The notes under the pieces were generated by a model. That model searched no databases, was not told where the DNA came from, and worked only from the letters and a program-made list of their open reading frames with translations. 64,000 nt of DNA from Hyphomonas sp. (GTDB lineage Bacteria; Pseudomonadota; Alphaproteobacteria; Caulobacterales; Hyphomonadaceae). Positions within the stretch are counted from its first letter, which is position 1. Each line of letters starts with the position of its first letter. Shown one piece after another: positions 8,869 through 18,109 of the stretch. The position numbers and the translations under genes were made by a program. Where the stretch lies: NCBI GenBank assembly GCA_002700305.1, contig PACZ01000024.1, positions 186,001 to 250,000 on the forward strand. Direction: 5' to 3'.

Positions 8869-9498
8869 ATGTTCAAGCCCCTGCTCATTTCCGCCTTTCT
8901 CCTGACGGGCGCGCATACTGCTCTGGCAGACACCGCCACGACATATGATTTTACCGGTTTCAATGAACTGGACATTGCTGCTGGCGTTGAGGTCAATTTC
9001 ACGACTGCGCCCGACTACAGCATCGTCGCTGATTTTCATCGGGGCGGTCCGGACGAACTGAAAATCAGGCAAGAGGGTGAGCGCCTCTACATCTCCCGCA
9101 AGATGTTGTCTGGCAGTGGCGATCATCTGCGTGTCACCCTGACTATCAGCGCCCCGGAACTCACCACAATTGAAGCCAGTTCAGGCTCGTCACTCCGGGC
9201 GGAGGGGCTGACGGCCGAGACCTTCGAACTCAGGGTATCCAGCGGCGCCACAACTGACTTGTACGGCACTTGTGGCACTCTGAAGCTGAAAGTCAGTTCG
9301 GGCGGCAACGCCGATGCGAGAAGCTTGGAATGCCTGAATGTCTCGGCCACTGCGAGCAGCGGTGGCGCCGCGAAGGCTTTTGCGTCGCAATCGGCTTTGA
9401 GCAAGACGTCAAGCGGTGGCAGCGTCGACATCTGGGGCAATCCGCCTGACCGGTCAGCAAATCGCTCTATGAGTGGCGGAAGCACCGACTTCCACTAG
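8869..9498 (+). CDS. secreted DUF2807 protein, shorter paralogue
   Basis: A 209-residue protein with a signal peptide ending A-L-A-D. Its head domain is DUF2807-like (N-E-L-D-I-A-A-G-V-E-V-N-F), followed by S-S-G/S-G-G-x turns resembling those of the upstream protein but fewer. AAGGA precedes the ATG, and the 17-base gap to the first gene implies one transcript. Two cysteine pairs in the repeats (G-T-C-G-T, S-L-E-C-L) could form a disulfide in the periplasm. The last four bases overlap the convergent PPK2 gene. Function unknown; envelope or surface location is inferred. Confidence 0.82.
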   Translation: MFKPLLISAFLLTGAHTALADTATTYDFTGFNELDIAAGVEVNFTTAPDYSIVADFHRGGPDELKIRQEGERLYISRKMLSGSGDHLRVTLTISAPELTTIEASSGSSLRAEGLTAETFELRVSSGATTDLYGTCGTLKLKVSSGGNADARSLECLNVSATASSGGAAKAFASQSALSKTSSGGSVDIWGNPPDRSANRSMSGGSTDFH

Positions 9499-10322
9499 CT
9501 GAAATCGAAGTCCTCAAGACGGTAATCTGAGCCCGGCCAGCTAAGGTCCATATCCTCAAGCGCTCCGCGCACCAGCCGGGCGATCATGGCATTGCGCCGG
9601 GTGCGGCTATCCGCAGGAATAACGTACCAAGGCGCGTGATCTGTTGAACAACGCTGAACGGCTGTCTCGTAGGCAGCCATGAAGTCCTTCCAGAGCGCGC
9701 GATCGTCGAGGTCTGCCGGATTGAATTTCCAGTATTTGTGTTCCTCCTCCAGACGCTCCCGTAGCCTGATGCCCTGCTCTTCATAGCCGACATTCAGCAT
9801 GCATTTGATCAGCGTCACCCCGTTTTCCGATAGGTGTTTTTCAAACGCATTGATCTGGTCATAGCGCCGTTCGACATCTTCCGGGCTGGCAAAACCGCGG
9901 ACTTTCACAACCAGGACATCTTCATAGTGAGACCGGTCAAAAATGCCGACGTGCCCTTTCTTGGGAACGGCATTATGAACCCGCCAAAGGTAATCCCGGG
10001 CCAATTCGTTCGAGCTTGGCGCCTTGAAGGCTTTGACTTCCATTCCAAGCGGCGTGGTCTCGGCGAATACTGACTTGATGGTGCCGGACTTCCCGGCGGT
10101 ATCCATGCCCTGCAGCACGACCAGAATGGACCGCTTCTTCTCTGCGTAGAGAATGTCCTTCAGCTCGTTGATAACAGCGGCATCTTTCTTGAGGCTGGTT
10201 TTCGCGACCGACTTGTCATCGAACAGGCTTCGATCTGCGCTGTCGCGCTTGGAGAGGTCGAACGCCTTTCCGGGTTCTGCGATCAGGTGATTGCGAACAT
10301 CGGAAATACTGGGAATGCGCAT
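9495..10322 (-). CDS. polyphosphate kinase 2 family protein (PPK2)
   Basis: A 275-residue PPK2 protein that transfers phosphate between polyphosphate and nucleotides. The P-loop is G72-M-D-T-A-G-K-S-G80 and the Walker B/lid segment is F-D-R-S-H-Y-E-D-V (128-136), both typical of PPK2 and related to thymidylate kinase. Whether it prefers NDP or NMP cannot be settled here. It lies downstream of the rpsD terminator and has its own start context (GGAG about 10 bases upstream), so it is probably a separate unit. The main PPK1 and Ppx genes are also in this window (39419-43071). Confidence 0.88.
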   Translation of the reverse strand: MRIPSISDVRNHLIAEPGKAFDLSKRDSADRSLFDDKSVAKTSLKKDAAVINELKDILYAEKKRSILVVLQGMDTAGKSGTIKSVFAETTPLGMEVKAFKAPSSNELARDYLWRVHNAVPKKGHVGIFDRSHYEDVLVVKVRGFASPEDVERRYDQINAFEKHLSENGVTLIKCMLNVGYEEQGIRLRERLEEEHKYWKFNPADLDDRALWKDFMAAYETAVQRCSTDHAPWYVIPADSRTRRNAMIARLVRGALEDMDLSWPGSDYRLEDFDFS

Positions 10323-10337
10323 GGGGTTGAATCTCCA

Positions 10338-10369
10338 AAGAAAAAGGCCACGCCAGTCTGGCGCGGCCT
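10338..10369 (-). terminator. rho-independent terminator of rpsD
   Basis: On the minus strand the arms at 10345-10369 form a stem of AGGCC-x-CGCCA type with one internal mismatch and a short loop, followed by TTTTTCTTT. It lies 28 bases after the rpsD stop and before the PPK2 start. Confidence 0.8.
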
Positions 10370-10396
10370 GTTCCGTTGTTCAAGAAATCCCCTGTC

Positions 10397-11014
10397 TTAA
10401 GAGGAGTAGAATTCGACCACCTGAGCCGGTTCCATCTTCACCGGATACGGCACATCAGCCAGTTCCGGGATGCGGGTGAAGGTGGCGCTCATGGCTTTCG
10501 GGTCGACCTCGACATAGTCCGGCAGGTCACGTTCCGGGCTGCCGAGCGCTTCAAGCACGAGCGCCATGTTGCGGGACTTTTCACGGATCTGCACAACGTC
10601 GCCCGGCTTCAGGCGAACCGAGCCGATGTTGCAGCGACGACCGTTGACCAGGACGTGACCATGATTGACGAACTGGCGCGCTGCGAAGATCGTCGGAACG
10701 AACTTGGCGCGGTACACAACTGCGTCGAGACGCGATTCCAGCAGGCCGATCAGGTTCTCAGCGGTGTTCCCCTTTAGGCGGGCAGCTTCTTCATAGACGC
10801 GAAGGAACTGTTTCTCGGTGATGTCCCCGTAGTAGCCTTTGAGCTTCTGCTTCGCCATGAGCTGCATACCGAAGTCGGACGTCTTGCTGCGACGGTTCTG
10901 GCCGTGCTGCCCGGGCTTGTAGTTGCGCTTGTTGACGGGGGACTTCGGACGGCCCCAGATGTTCTCACCGACGCGACGGTCGATCTTGTACTTCGCGCTA
11001 TGGCGACGTGACAT
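10397..11014 (-). CDS. rpsD: 30S ribosomal protein S4
   Basis: A 205-residue S4, the primary 16S rRNA-binding protein of the small-subunit body. It begins [14 protein letters not shown]. The S4 RNA-binding domain, with [11 protein letters not shown] and [13 protein letters not shown], is intact at about residues 95-155. The N-terminal zinc-binding cysteines of some S4 proteins are absent, as is usual in alphaproteobacteria. GAGG upstream supports the ATG. Confidence 0.97.
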   Translation of the reverse strand: MSRRHSAKYKIDRRVGENIWGRPKSPVNKRNYKPGQHGQNRRSKTSDFGMQLMAKQKLKGYYGDITEKQFLRVYEEAARLKGNTAENLIGLLESRLDAVVYRAKFVPTIFAARQFVNHGHVLVNGRRCNIGSVRLKPGDVVQIREKSRNMALVLEALGSPERDLPDYVEVDPKAMSATFTRIPELADVPYPVKMEPAQVVEFYSS

Positions 11015-11182
11015 TGTAGTACCTCATTGTCGACGCGGACCGGTGGGCAAGCTCATCCTGCCCACGATTTCAACGGCGGTTCCGCACCATCCCGTCATGA
11101 AGCGGCGGGTAAAACACCAAACAGCCTCTTCCGTCAAGCGGCGTACCTGCTACAGCTACCAGAAATAACACGGGAGGAAATC

Positions 11183-11992
11183 ATGGGTTTACTCGATGGC
11201 CGGGTGGCCGTTGTGACAGGGGCCGGCAGCGGCATCGGCCGTGCGGCTGCAGAAGCGCTCGCAAAAGAAGGGGCAGCCGTTTTTGCCACCGACATTGACC
11301 CGGAGGGTCTGGAGGTTACGGCAAGCAACATTGCGGCTGCCGGAGGAAAGGTCGAGACAAAACAGCAGGATGTCACCGACGAAGCGCTTTGGGACACCGT
11401 GATGGAGGAAACTGAAGCCAAACTCGGCAGGCCGTCCATTCTCGTCAACAATGCCGGCATTGCGATTGGAGGCGCCATTCCTGACTTCTCGCTCGAGGAC
11501 TGGAAAACGCAAATGTCGGTGAATGTGGACAGCGTCTTCCTCGGCACGCGGGCCGCGATCCGTAGAATGCAGGAAGGCGGAGGCTCCATCATTAACATCT
11601 CGTCGGTCGCCGGGTTGCGCGGGGCGCCCGGTCTCAGCGCTTACTGCACTTCCAAAGGCGCCGTCCGCCTTTTCACCAAGGCAGCCGCAGTCGAGTGCGG
11701 CCGCGCGGGCTGGCCAATCCGCGTGAATTCCGTGCATCCCGGCATAATCGATACGCCAATCTGGCAGAAATCGATCACCCGCCTCGGTGAAGGCATGCCC
11801 ATCCTTCCGGACGTTCCGGTCGGCGCAAATGCGCTGGATGCAGACACGCTGGGTGCGCAGGCGTCTCCGATGGGACGTCCCGGACGACCGGACGAGGTTG
11901 CGGACCTGATCGTTTATCTCGCATCGGACAAGTCCAGCTATATCAACGGGCAGGAACTGGTCGTTGATGGCGCCATGACGGCGGGCGGCTAG
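11183..11992 (+). CDS. SDR family NAD(P)-dependent oxidoreductase
   Basis: A 269-residue classical short-chain dehydrogenase. It has the dinucleotide motif T12-G-A-G-S-G-I-G19, N-N-A-G, the catalytic Ser in N-I-S-S-V-A, Y154-x-x-x-K158, and the C-terminal S-Y-I-N-G-Q-E-L-V-V-D-G. A 20-residue insertion before the last strands (A-L-D-A-D-T-L-G region) resembles steroid- or cyclic-alcohol-dehydrogenase-like members, but the substrate is not determined. ATG 11183 follows GGGAGGAAATC. It lies 0.5 kb before the Pfa cluster and may be unrelated to it. Confidence 0.88.
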   Translation: MGLLDGRVAVVTGAGSGIGRAAAEALAKEGAAVFATDIDPEGLEVTASNIAAAGGKVETKQQDVTDEALWDTVMEETEAKLGRPSILVNNAGIAIGGAIPDFSLEDWKTQMSVNVDSVFLGTRAAIRRMQEGGGSIINISSVAGLRGAPGLSAYCTSKGAVRLFTKAAAVECGRAGWPIRVNSVHPGIIDTPIWQKSITRLGEGMPILPDVPVGANALDADTLGAQASPMGRPGRPDEVADLIVYLASDKSSYINGQELVVDGAMTAGG

Positions 11993-12516
11993 GCCGCCCC
12001 GCTCCGCTACCTTAAGGAGTACTCCGGAGGACGGGCAGCTTGGGAAAGCTGGCTGGCGGTTGACTTGCAGCTACAGCCCATGCCGCCCTCCCTGGCAATC
12101 CAGCGGACAGGCAAGCCGTCCTGAGAAGGTTGGCATTGTGGAGCTGATGCACGCGGCTCGGGGAAGCTTTGGGGCAATGACGCATGAATCGGATTGCCCC
12201 CTCCCGACGCTGGCAGCGTGTTCACACTGGCAGGGAATCATTCACCCCAGCCAAAAGGACATGCTTAATCTTCTCCAATCGCTCGCAAAGCGGGCTGATC
12301 GTTCTCTTGCCAAATGAAAAACTTTGCAGGGACCGAAACTTACCGGTATGTCGGAATAGTCGAAAACATTACAGATTCAGGAAAACGGCACTCAGAATGG
12401 TCCGGCCTTTATTCTGTGAAACACGGGTTTTCGGTCGCGGGCGTATGCCGTTCGTATAGTTTTAAATAGCAACTGCGTAGAATTGCGTAGTGAGATGGCA
12501 AGAAGTGTCTTGAGTC
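11993..12516. other. 524-bp intergenic region upstream of the Pfa operon
   Basis: No convincing gene is seen. Short open frames on either strand lack ribosome sites and protein-like composition. The right third is AT-richer and should carry the pfaD promoter. Just upstream of pfaD, the near-perfect tandem repeat AACTGCGTAG-AATTGCGTAG lies at 12471-12490, preceded by TATAGTTTTAAATAG. No riboswitch or terminator was recognised. Confidence 0.6.
12471..12490 (+). repeat. tandem 10-bp direct repeat upstream of pfaD
   Basis: AACTGCGTAG at 12471-12480 is followed directly by AATTGCGTAG (one difference), ending 26 bp before the pfaD start. A 10-bp period places both copies on the same face of the helix, so it could bind an activator or repressor. 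There is no supporting evidence beyond position and periodicity. Confidence 0.4.
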
Positions 12517-14058
12517 ATGAGCGTGTGCACCACGATCATTGAAAACCCGCGCCTCCCGGTCAGCCTGGTGCTCTCCGAGAATGAGGTAAGAGTCGGCGTC
12601 ACAAACCAGACCGCACCTCCGGAAGCGACGGTTTTGCCCCCGATTTATCCGGAATGGCTCGGTGACCGGGCTTTCTCAGCCACCCATGGCGCCCGTTTCA
12701 ATTATGTCGTTGGTGAAATGGCTCGTGGTATCACCACGCCACGTATGGTTGTTGAAGCGGTTCGAGCCGGCTGCATCGGCTTCTACGGAAGCGCGGGGCT
12801 GCCGCTCGAAGAGATCGAACGCGGAATCCGTGAGATCAAAGCCGGGCTTTCGGAACATCAGATCAGCTGGGGCGCCAACCTAATCCATACGCCCCAACAA
12901 CCCGGGTACGAGGCGAGCGTTGTCGACCTGTTCCTGCGCGAAGGGGTCCGCAGGGTGTCTGCCTCCGCCTATATGCGCCTTTCCCCGGATATCGTCCGCT
13001 ACACTGCGCTGGGACTCGAGCGCGATGCGCAAGGCAAGATCCGTCGTTCCAATCACGTCTTCGCCAAGGTTTCACGCGCGGAAGTCGCCGAACAGTTTCT
13101 GGCCCCTGCGCCGGAAAAGATTCTGAAAGACCTCGTCAGTTCCGGAGCTATCTCCAAAGCGCAGGCGGAATTGGCGGCACTCGTCCCCGTTGCGGCCGAG
13201 ATCACAGCTGAAGCCGACAGCGGTGGGCACACCGACCGACGATCAGCCGCCCCGCTCTTTTCTTCCATTTGCGCCGCCCGCGACCGTGTGGCTGCAAAGA
13301 CTGGCATCGATCCAGATGCAGTCAGGATCGGACTGGCCGGAGGAATTGCCACCCCACACGCCGTTGCTGCCGCTTTCGGAATGGGTGCCGCATACGTCCT
13401 GACCGGATCGATCAACCAGGCCGCCGTTGAATCCGGTCTTTCTCTGCCAGGCCGACAAATGCTGGCGAAAGCCGGACCGGCGGACGTTGCAATGGCGCCT
13501 GCCGCTGACATGTTCGAGCAAGGCATTGAAGTACAGGTTCTGAAACGCGACACGCTCTTCGCAATGCGCGGAAAGAAGTTCCATCAGCTCTACAGATCGG
13601 GCGCTTCATTCGAAACGCTTGACGCAAAAGACCAGGCATGGGTCGAAGATGTACTCGGCGAGCCATTTGATGCCGCGTGGGCTGCAACGCGCGAATATAT
13701 CAGACGGGTAAATCCGAAAGAGGCAGACAAGGCCGAAAATGACGGCAACAAACGCCTGGCGCTGGTCGCACGCCGCTATCTGTTCTCCGGGGCCCAGCTG
13801 GCCCGCGAAGGTGATCCAGCACGGGTGACTGACTATCAGATCTGGTGCGGACCGGCCCAGGGCGCCTTCAATGAATGGGTCGCAGGCTCGTTCCTGGAAG
13901 ATATTGCCAATCGCACGGTTCAGCAGATTGCCTGGAACCTGATGGAAGGCGCTGCGCGGATCACGCGTGCGTCCCAGTTGAGAGCGCTTGGCGCGGCGGT
14001 TCCACCAACTGCCTTCAATTACGTCCCGCAACAGTTTTTAGAAACGGAACCTGTGTAA
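12517..14058 (+). CDS. pfaD: PfaD family enoyl reductase (PUFA-synthase-type)
   Basis: A 513-residue FMN enzyme of the nitronate-monooxygenase-like TIM-barrel fold, in the PfaD/FabI-like branch that serves as trans-acting enoyl reductase of PUFA and related iterative synthases. Diagnostic segments are the family motif A-D-S-G-G-H238-T-D-R-R, N-L-I-H-T-P and the G-L-A-G-G-I-A-T-P phosphate-binding loop. The C-terminal extension (W-C-G-P-A-Q-G-A-F-N-E-W) matches PfaD and is absent from ordinary nitronate monooxygenases. The ribosome site is weak. TAATG joins its stop to the pfaA start (1-bp overlap), implying translational coupling. Confidence 0.92.
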   Translation: MSVCTTIIENPRLPVSLVLSENEVRVGVTNQTAPPEATVLPPIYPEWLGDRAFSATHGARFNYVVGEMARGITTPRMVVEAVRAGCIGFYGSAGLPLEEIERGIREIKAGLSEHQISWGANLIHTPQQPGYEASVVDLFLREGVRRVSASAYMRLSPDIVRYTALGLERDAQGKIRRSNHVFAKVSRAEVAEQFLAPAPEKILKDLVSSGAISKAQAELAALVPVAAEITAEADSGGHTDRRSAAPLFSSICAARDRVAAKTGIDPDAVRIGLAGGIATPHAVAAAFGMGAAYVLTGSINQAAVESGLSLPGRQMLAKAGPADVAMAPAADMFEQGIEVQVLKRDTLFAMRGKKFHQLYRSGASFETLDAKDQAWVEDVLGEPFDAAWAATREYIRRVNPKEADKAENDGNKRLALVARRYLFSGAQLAREGDPARVTDYQIWCGPAQGAFNEWVAGSFLEDIANRTVQQIAWNLMEGAARITRASQLRALGAAVPPTAFNYVPQQFLETEPV

Positions 14059-17000
14059 TGGCCAAACCGAGTGCCGCTCCGATTGCAATCGTTGGCCTGG
14101 GGGCCGTCTTCCCCGGCCGGGGCGACGTAACGGGTTTCTGGCGGGACCTGTTTGAAGGCAGCGACCTCATCACGGATGTTCCGCCAACGCACTGGTTGAT
14201 CGACGACTATTACGATGAAGACCCCAAGACAAAGGATCGCACATATGGCCGCCGAGGCGGCTTCATCGATCCTCTGGCATTCGATCCATTGTATTTTGGA
14301 ATTCCCCCAAAAGCCATGGAGGGAACCGACACCGCCCAACTGCTTGCACTGATCGCGGCCCAGATGACGCTCGAAGATATTGAGCGGGATTCCGGCGGCA
14401 TGATCGACAAGTCCCGGACAAGTATTGTCCTGGGTGTTGCTTCGGCCACAGAGATGACGGCTCACATGGCGGGCCGATTGCAGCGACCCGCCTGGGTGAA
14501 CGCCATGCGTCAGGCCGGTCTCGCAGAGAGCCAGGTTCAGGACATTGCCGCCCGAATTTCAGATCACTATGTCGACTGGCAGGAAGCAACATTTCCCGGC
14601 CTGCTTGGCAATGTGATTGCCGGACGGATTGCGAACCGGTTTGACCTGACCGGCAGCAACTATGTCACCGACGCAGCCTGCGCCTCAAGCCTGTCTGCGC
14701 TTCAGATTGCCTTGCACGAACTCCGGTCCGGGGACAGCGACACAGTCCTGACCGGCGGCGTCGATGCGCTGAATGACATCCTGATGTACATGTGTTTCTC
14801 GAAAACACCTGCCCTGTCGACCTCAGGAGACTGCCGCCCGTTTTCGACGCGCGCCGACGGCACAATGCTTGGCGAAGGGATAGGCATGCTGGCCCTGCGC
14901 AGGCTGGACGATGCCGAACGCGACGGGAACCATATTTACGCTCTGATCAAGGGGCTCGGAGGTGCGTCGGATGGGAAGGGAACAGCGATTTACAGCCCCG
15001 TTCCTCATGGACAGGCACGCGCACTGAAACGCGCTTATGATCAGGCTGGGTACAATCCTTCCACGGTCGATTTGGTTGAAGCACATGGCACCGGGACGAA
15101 AGCTGGCGACAAAGCGGAAATAGAGGGTCTGCACCTTGTGTTCGGCGAATATGCAGCCGACGAGCCATGGTGTGCCGTCGGTTCCGTCAAGGCACAGATC
15201 GGCCACACCAAGGCGGCCGCCGGCTCTGCCAGTCTGATCAAGGTAACTCACGCCTTAAGCCGCAAAATCCTGCCTCCGACGATAAAAGTCGAAGAGCCCG
15301 CCGATGCGATCAAAACCAGTCCTGTCTTTTATCTCAACACCGAAGCGCGACCTTGGATTTCACCCAAGAAGCGTCCGCGGCGCGCATCCGTCAGTTCATT
15401 CGGTTTTGGCGGTAGCAATTTTCACGTCACGCTGGAAGAGTACACCGGACCGAATGCTGCGAAGCCCTGGCGTTCGTTGCCATCAGAACTGTTCCTCTTC
15501 TCCGCAGATTCACCAGAGACGCTTGCAGCAAAAATAGAAAGCTCGTTGCCTGTCCCGACAGAGAGCGAACTCGCCTACAGGGCGTGGCAATCGCAAGATG
15601 CATTTGATTGCAAGGCGCCTGCCCGCGCTGCGATTGTCGCGTGCAACCCGGCGGAGCTTTCCGAGAAAGCTTCCGCAATTGTGGATGCACTCAGGCGTGG
15701 AGAGATCGGTAAGCGCCCTCTCAAGATGGGATGCCATGTCTCCCTCGATCCGCCGACTGACGATAAAGTTGCCTTCATGTTTTCGGGGCAAGGAAGCCAG
15801 TATGTCGGGATGGGCTCTGATCTTGCAATGGGCTTTCCAGCAGCCCGCTCCGTCTGGGACCAGGCTGCGGGCCACAAACGCGCAGGTGATTTGAAGCTGC
15901 ATATGCTGGCCTTTCCGCCCGCAGCTTTTGATCAGGTTGAACATGGCGACCAGACAGATCGCCTGAAAGCCATGGAGCATGCGCAGCCCGCAATTGCTGC
16001 GGTCGCCTTGGCTCAACTGTCCTTGCTTGAGCAGGCTGGTATCACAGCCGACATGACAGCCGGACATAGTTTCGGAGAGATCATGGCTCTCCACTATGGA
16101 GGCACGTTCAACCTGGCCAGCGCGCTGACTGCGGCTGTCGAACGCGGCGCCCTGATGGCCGAAGCAGCCAGTTCCACCGCGGGGTCCATGATGGCCGTCC
16201 AGGCAGGCGCCGAGGACGTTGGAGGTCTATTACAGCGCTTTAGTCCCGATCTTGTACTTGCGAACGATAACGGCCCTAGTCAGATTGTCCTTTCCGGTCC
16301 ATCGGGCATCATCCGTGAAGCGATCGAGACCTGCACACAAGAAGGGCTCAAAGCTCGCGCGCTGCCTGTCGCGACGGCTTTCCATTCGCAGATAGTCGCG
16401 TCAGCGGTGAAGCCTTTTGAAGCGGCCCTCACAAAACTCCGTCCACGTAAGCCAAGCTTGCCCGTATACGCAAACGCAACGGCGAAACCCTACACATGTA
16501 CCGCCGCTCAAATGCCGACGGAAATTGCTGGCCAGCTGGAATCTCCGGTCAGGTTCCGTGAACTGGTTGAGCAGATGTATCGCGACGGCGCCAGAACCTT
16601 CATCGAAGTCGGCCCGGGATCAGTCGTTTCGGGTCTGGTGGACGACGTTCTCGGCTCAAGACCGCATACCGCCTATGCACTCGACAACAAACGCGTAAAC
16701 GGCGTGACCCAGTTTTTGTCTACGCTTGGAGCACTCTCGGTGTCAGGCCTGGCGATCAATTTCGCCGGCTTGTTCGATGACCTGCCTGCCGAGCCTCCAA
16801 GACCGGCGCCCCCGAAACATGCCGTCATGATTTCAGGTGCAAACTACGGCAAGCCTTACCCACCCCCAGAAGGTGCCGCAGGCCGCGCGGCGCCAAATCC
16901 GGAAAAATCCAGTTCGCCGACCGAAACGAAACCGGTCGCGCAACCTCCCCGAACTGCTCAGCCTGAATTCAAATCCTCACCGTCCTTCTCTGCCTCAAGC

Positions 17001-17993
17001 TCCCAGGAACCAGCCATGCCGGATTCATCTTACTCCTCGTTCCCGTCCCTTCCTCCTTATGAGCCGTCGGGGTCTGCGGGTGAAACTCCGGCGGAACGGG
17101 TCATGATGGAAGTCTCTCGCCGCCACGCTGATTTCCTGAAGATTGCTTCATCCGCTCACGCCGCTTATCTGAACACGGTCGCGCAGGTCATGAGTGGCAA
17201 AGGCGCGGTACAGAACGAGCCGGCCAAAGCACTACCGGAGCCGCCCGCAAGCCCTGCACCGGTACCTCGTCAGGTGGAACCTGTAGCCGCATCCGCCGCG
17301 CCGACCCCGTATCCTGTTGCGACCCGACCTGCTCCGCCTGCTGTGGCCCCTGCTTCAACGCCTGTATCGAAGCCGGCAGCGTTCTCATCGCCCATTGCAG
17401 ACGCAGCGCCCCCTCCACCGGCAAAACCAGCGCGAACTGAGCAGGTCGATGCTGTCGCTCTGGTGCGGGCCATCATCGCGGACAAGACCGGCTATCCGGA
17501 AGACATGCTTGACGCAGATATGGATCTGGAAGGCGAACTGGGCGTCGACTCCATCAAACAAGTGGAGATCCTTTCCACGCTGCGCGAGGAGCTTCCCGAC
17601 CTGCCTGAGATTGATCCGGAGCGCCTCGTTGAATTGCGGACCATTTCCGCAATTGCCGAAATGGTATCGGGAGCCGCTGGCGCATCTACGCCCCCACCCG
17701 TAGCCAAACCCACCCCTCAGCAGGTACCTGCGTCCACTGCACCATCGCCTGCCTCGGGAAACGGCAGCATAACTACTGACATTGTCAGGGATCTGATTGC
17801 CGACAAAACGGGTTATCCCAGCGATATGCTGGAAGATGATATGGACCTTGAAGGCGAGCTTGGCGTCGACTCAATTAAACAAGTAGAAATTCTTTCCGCG
17901 CTGCGCGATCAACACCCAGACTTGCCGGAAGTTGACCCAGAGGTTCTGGTGGAGCTCCGCACGATCAGAAAGATCGCTGATTTTTTTGCATAA
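14058..17993 (+). CDS. pfaA: PfaA-like polyketide/fatty acid synthase, KS-AT-ACP-ACP
   Basis: A 1311-residue iterative synthase subunit. The ketosynthase (about 5-440) has D-A-A-C208-A-S-S, E-A-H-G-T-G-T and G-H-T-K-A-A-A-G. The acyltransferase (about 570-890) has F-S-G-Q-G-S-Q, G-H-S671-F-G and A-F-H-S. A Pro/Ala-rich linker contains a short helical R-R-H-A-D-F-L segment. Two ACPs have phosphopantetheine serines S1165 and S1272 in near-identical G-V-D-S-I-K-Q-V-E. Canonical PfaA continues into a ketoreductase; here the frame stops at TAA 17991, four codons after a T7 run, and KR lies in the -1 frame. Two ACPs is few for a PUFA synthase. The start overlaps the pfaD stop. Confidence 0.93.
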   Translation: MAKPSAAPIAIVGLGAVFPGRGDVTGFWRDLFEGSDLITDVPPTHWLIDDYYDEDPKTKDRTYGRRGGFIDPLAFDPLYFGIPPKAMEGTDTAQLLALIAAQMTLEDIERDSGGMIDKSRTSIVLGVASATEMTAHMAGRLQRPAWVNAMRQAGLAESQVQDIAARISDHYVDWQEATFPGLLGNVIAGRIANRFDLTGSNYVTDAACASSLSALQIALHELRSGDSDTVLTGGVDALNDILMYMCFSKTPALSTSGDCRPFSTRADGTMLGEGIGMLALRRLDDAERDGNHIYALIKGLGGASDGKGTAIYSPVPHGQARALKRAYDQAGYNPSTVDLVEAHGTGTKAGDKAEIEGLHLVFGEYAADEPWCAVGSVKAQIGHTKAAAGSASLIKVTHALSRKILPPTIKVEEPADAIKTSPVFYLNTEARPWISPKKRPRRASVSSFGFGGSNFHVTLEEYTGPNAAKPWRSLPSELFLFSADSPETLAAKIESSLPVPTESELAYRAWQSQDAFDCKAPARAAIVACNPAELSEKASAIVDALRRGEIGKRPLKMGCHVSLDPPTDDKVAFMFSGQGSQYVGMGSDLAMGFPAARSVWDQAAGHKRAGDLKLHMLAFPPAAFDQVEHGDQTDRLKAMEHAQPAIAAVALAQLSLLEQAGITADMTAGHSFGEIMALHYGGTFNLASALTAAVERGALMAEAASSTAGSMMAVQAGAEDVGGLLQRFSPDLVLANDNGPSQIVLSGPSGIIREAIETCTQEGLKARALPVATAFHSQIVASAVKPFEAALTKLRPRKPSLPVYANATAKPYTCTAAQMPTEIAGQLESPVRFRELVEQMYRDGARTFIEVGPGSVVSGLVDDVLGSRPHTAYALDNKRVNGVTQFLSTLGALSVSGLAINFAGLFDDLPAEPPRPAPPKHAVMISGANYGKPYPPPEGAAGRAAPNPEKSSSPTETKPVAQPPRTAQPEFKSSPSFSASSSQEPAMPDSSYSSFPSLPPYEPSGSAGETPAERVMMEVSRRHADFLKIASSAHAAYLNTVAQVMSGKGAVQNEPAKALPEPPASPAPVPRQVEPVAASAAPTPYPVATRPAPPAVAPASTPVSKPAAFSSPIADAAPPPPAKPARTEQVDAVALVRAIIADKTGYPEDMLDADMDLEGELGVDSIKQVEILSTLREELPDLPEIDPERLVELRTISAIAEMVSGAAGASTPPPVAKPTPQQVPASTAPSPASGNGSITTDIVRDLIADKTGYPSDMLEDDMDLEGELGVDSIKQVEILSALRDQHPDLPEVDPEVLVELRTIRKIADFFA

Positions 17994-18026
17994 GGGGCGG
18001 AGCGCGCGACACAGCGATCCGTCCCT
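17981..18026 (+). promoter_or_regulatory. candidate -1 frameshift signal joining pfaA to the KR frame
   Basis: The last codons of pfaA read GAT TTT TTT GCA TAA, so the T7 run (17981-17987) is in phase as a T TTT TTT slippery heptamer. After a 5-base spacer comes a stem AGGGGCGGA (17993-18001) with TCCGTCCCT (18018-18026): nine pairs including one G-U, 16-base loop. A further hairpin with a 7-bp stem is at 18051-18069. The -1 frame is open from the run through to the KR. This is the standard layout of programmed -1 frameshifting. It is inferred, not demonstrated; transcript slippage or a miscounted homopolymer would look the same. Confidence 0.6.
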
Positions 18027-18109
18027 CTGGGACAATCGGAGAGTTTAAACCGTACGGAAACGCCGTACGCGTACTTGATTCTGTTCTGGTCGCGCCATTC
18101 GGTTCTTCA

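Noticed and set aside
12184-12459. Small open frame in the region upstream of pfaD
   Set aside because: Arg-rich, low-complexity translation typical of non-coding GC-rich DNA; no ribosome site.
17987-18109. A small independent gene between pfaA and the KR
   Set aside because: The only open frame spanning the gap is the continuation of the KR frame itself; no start or ribosome site.
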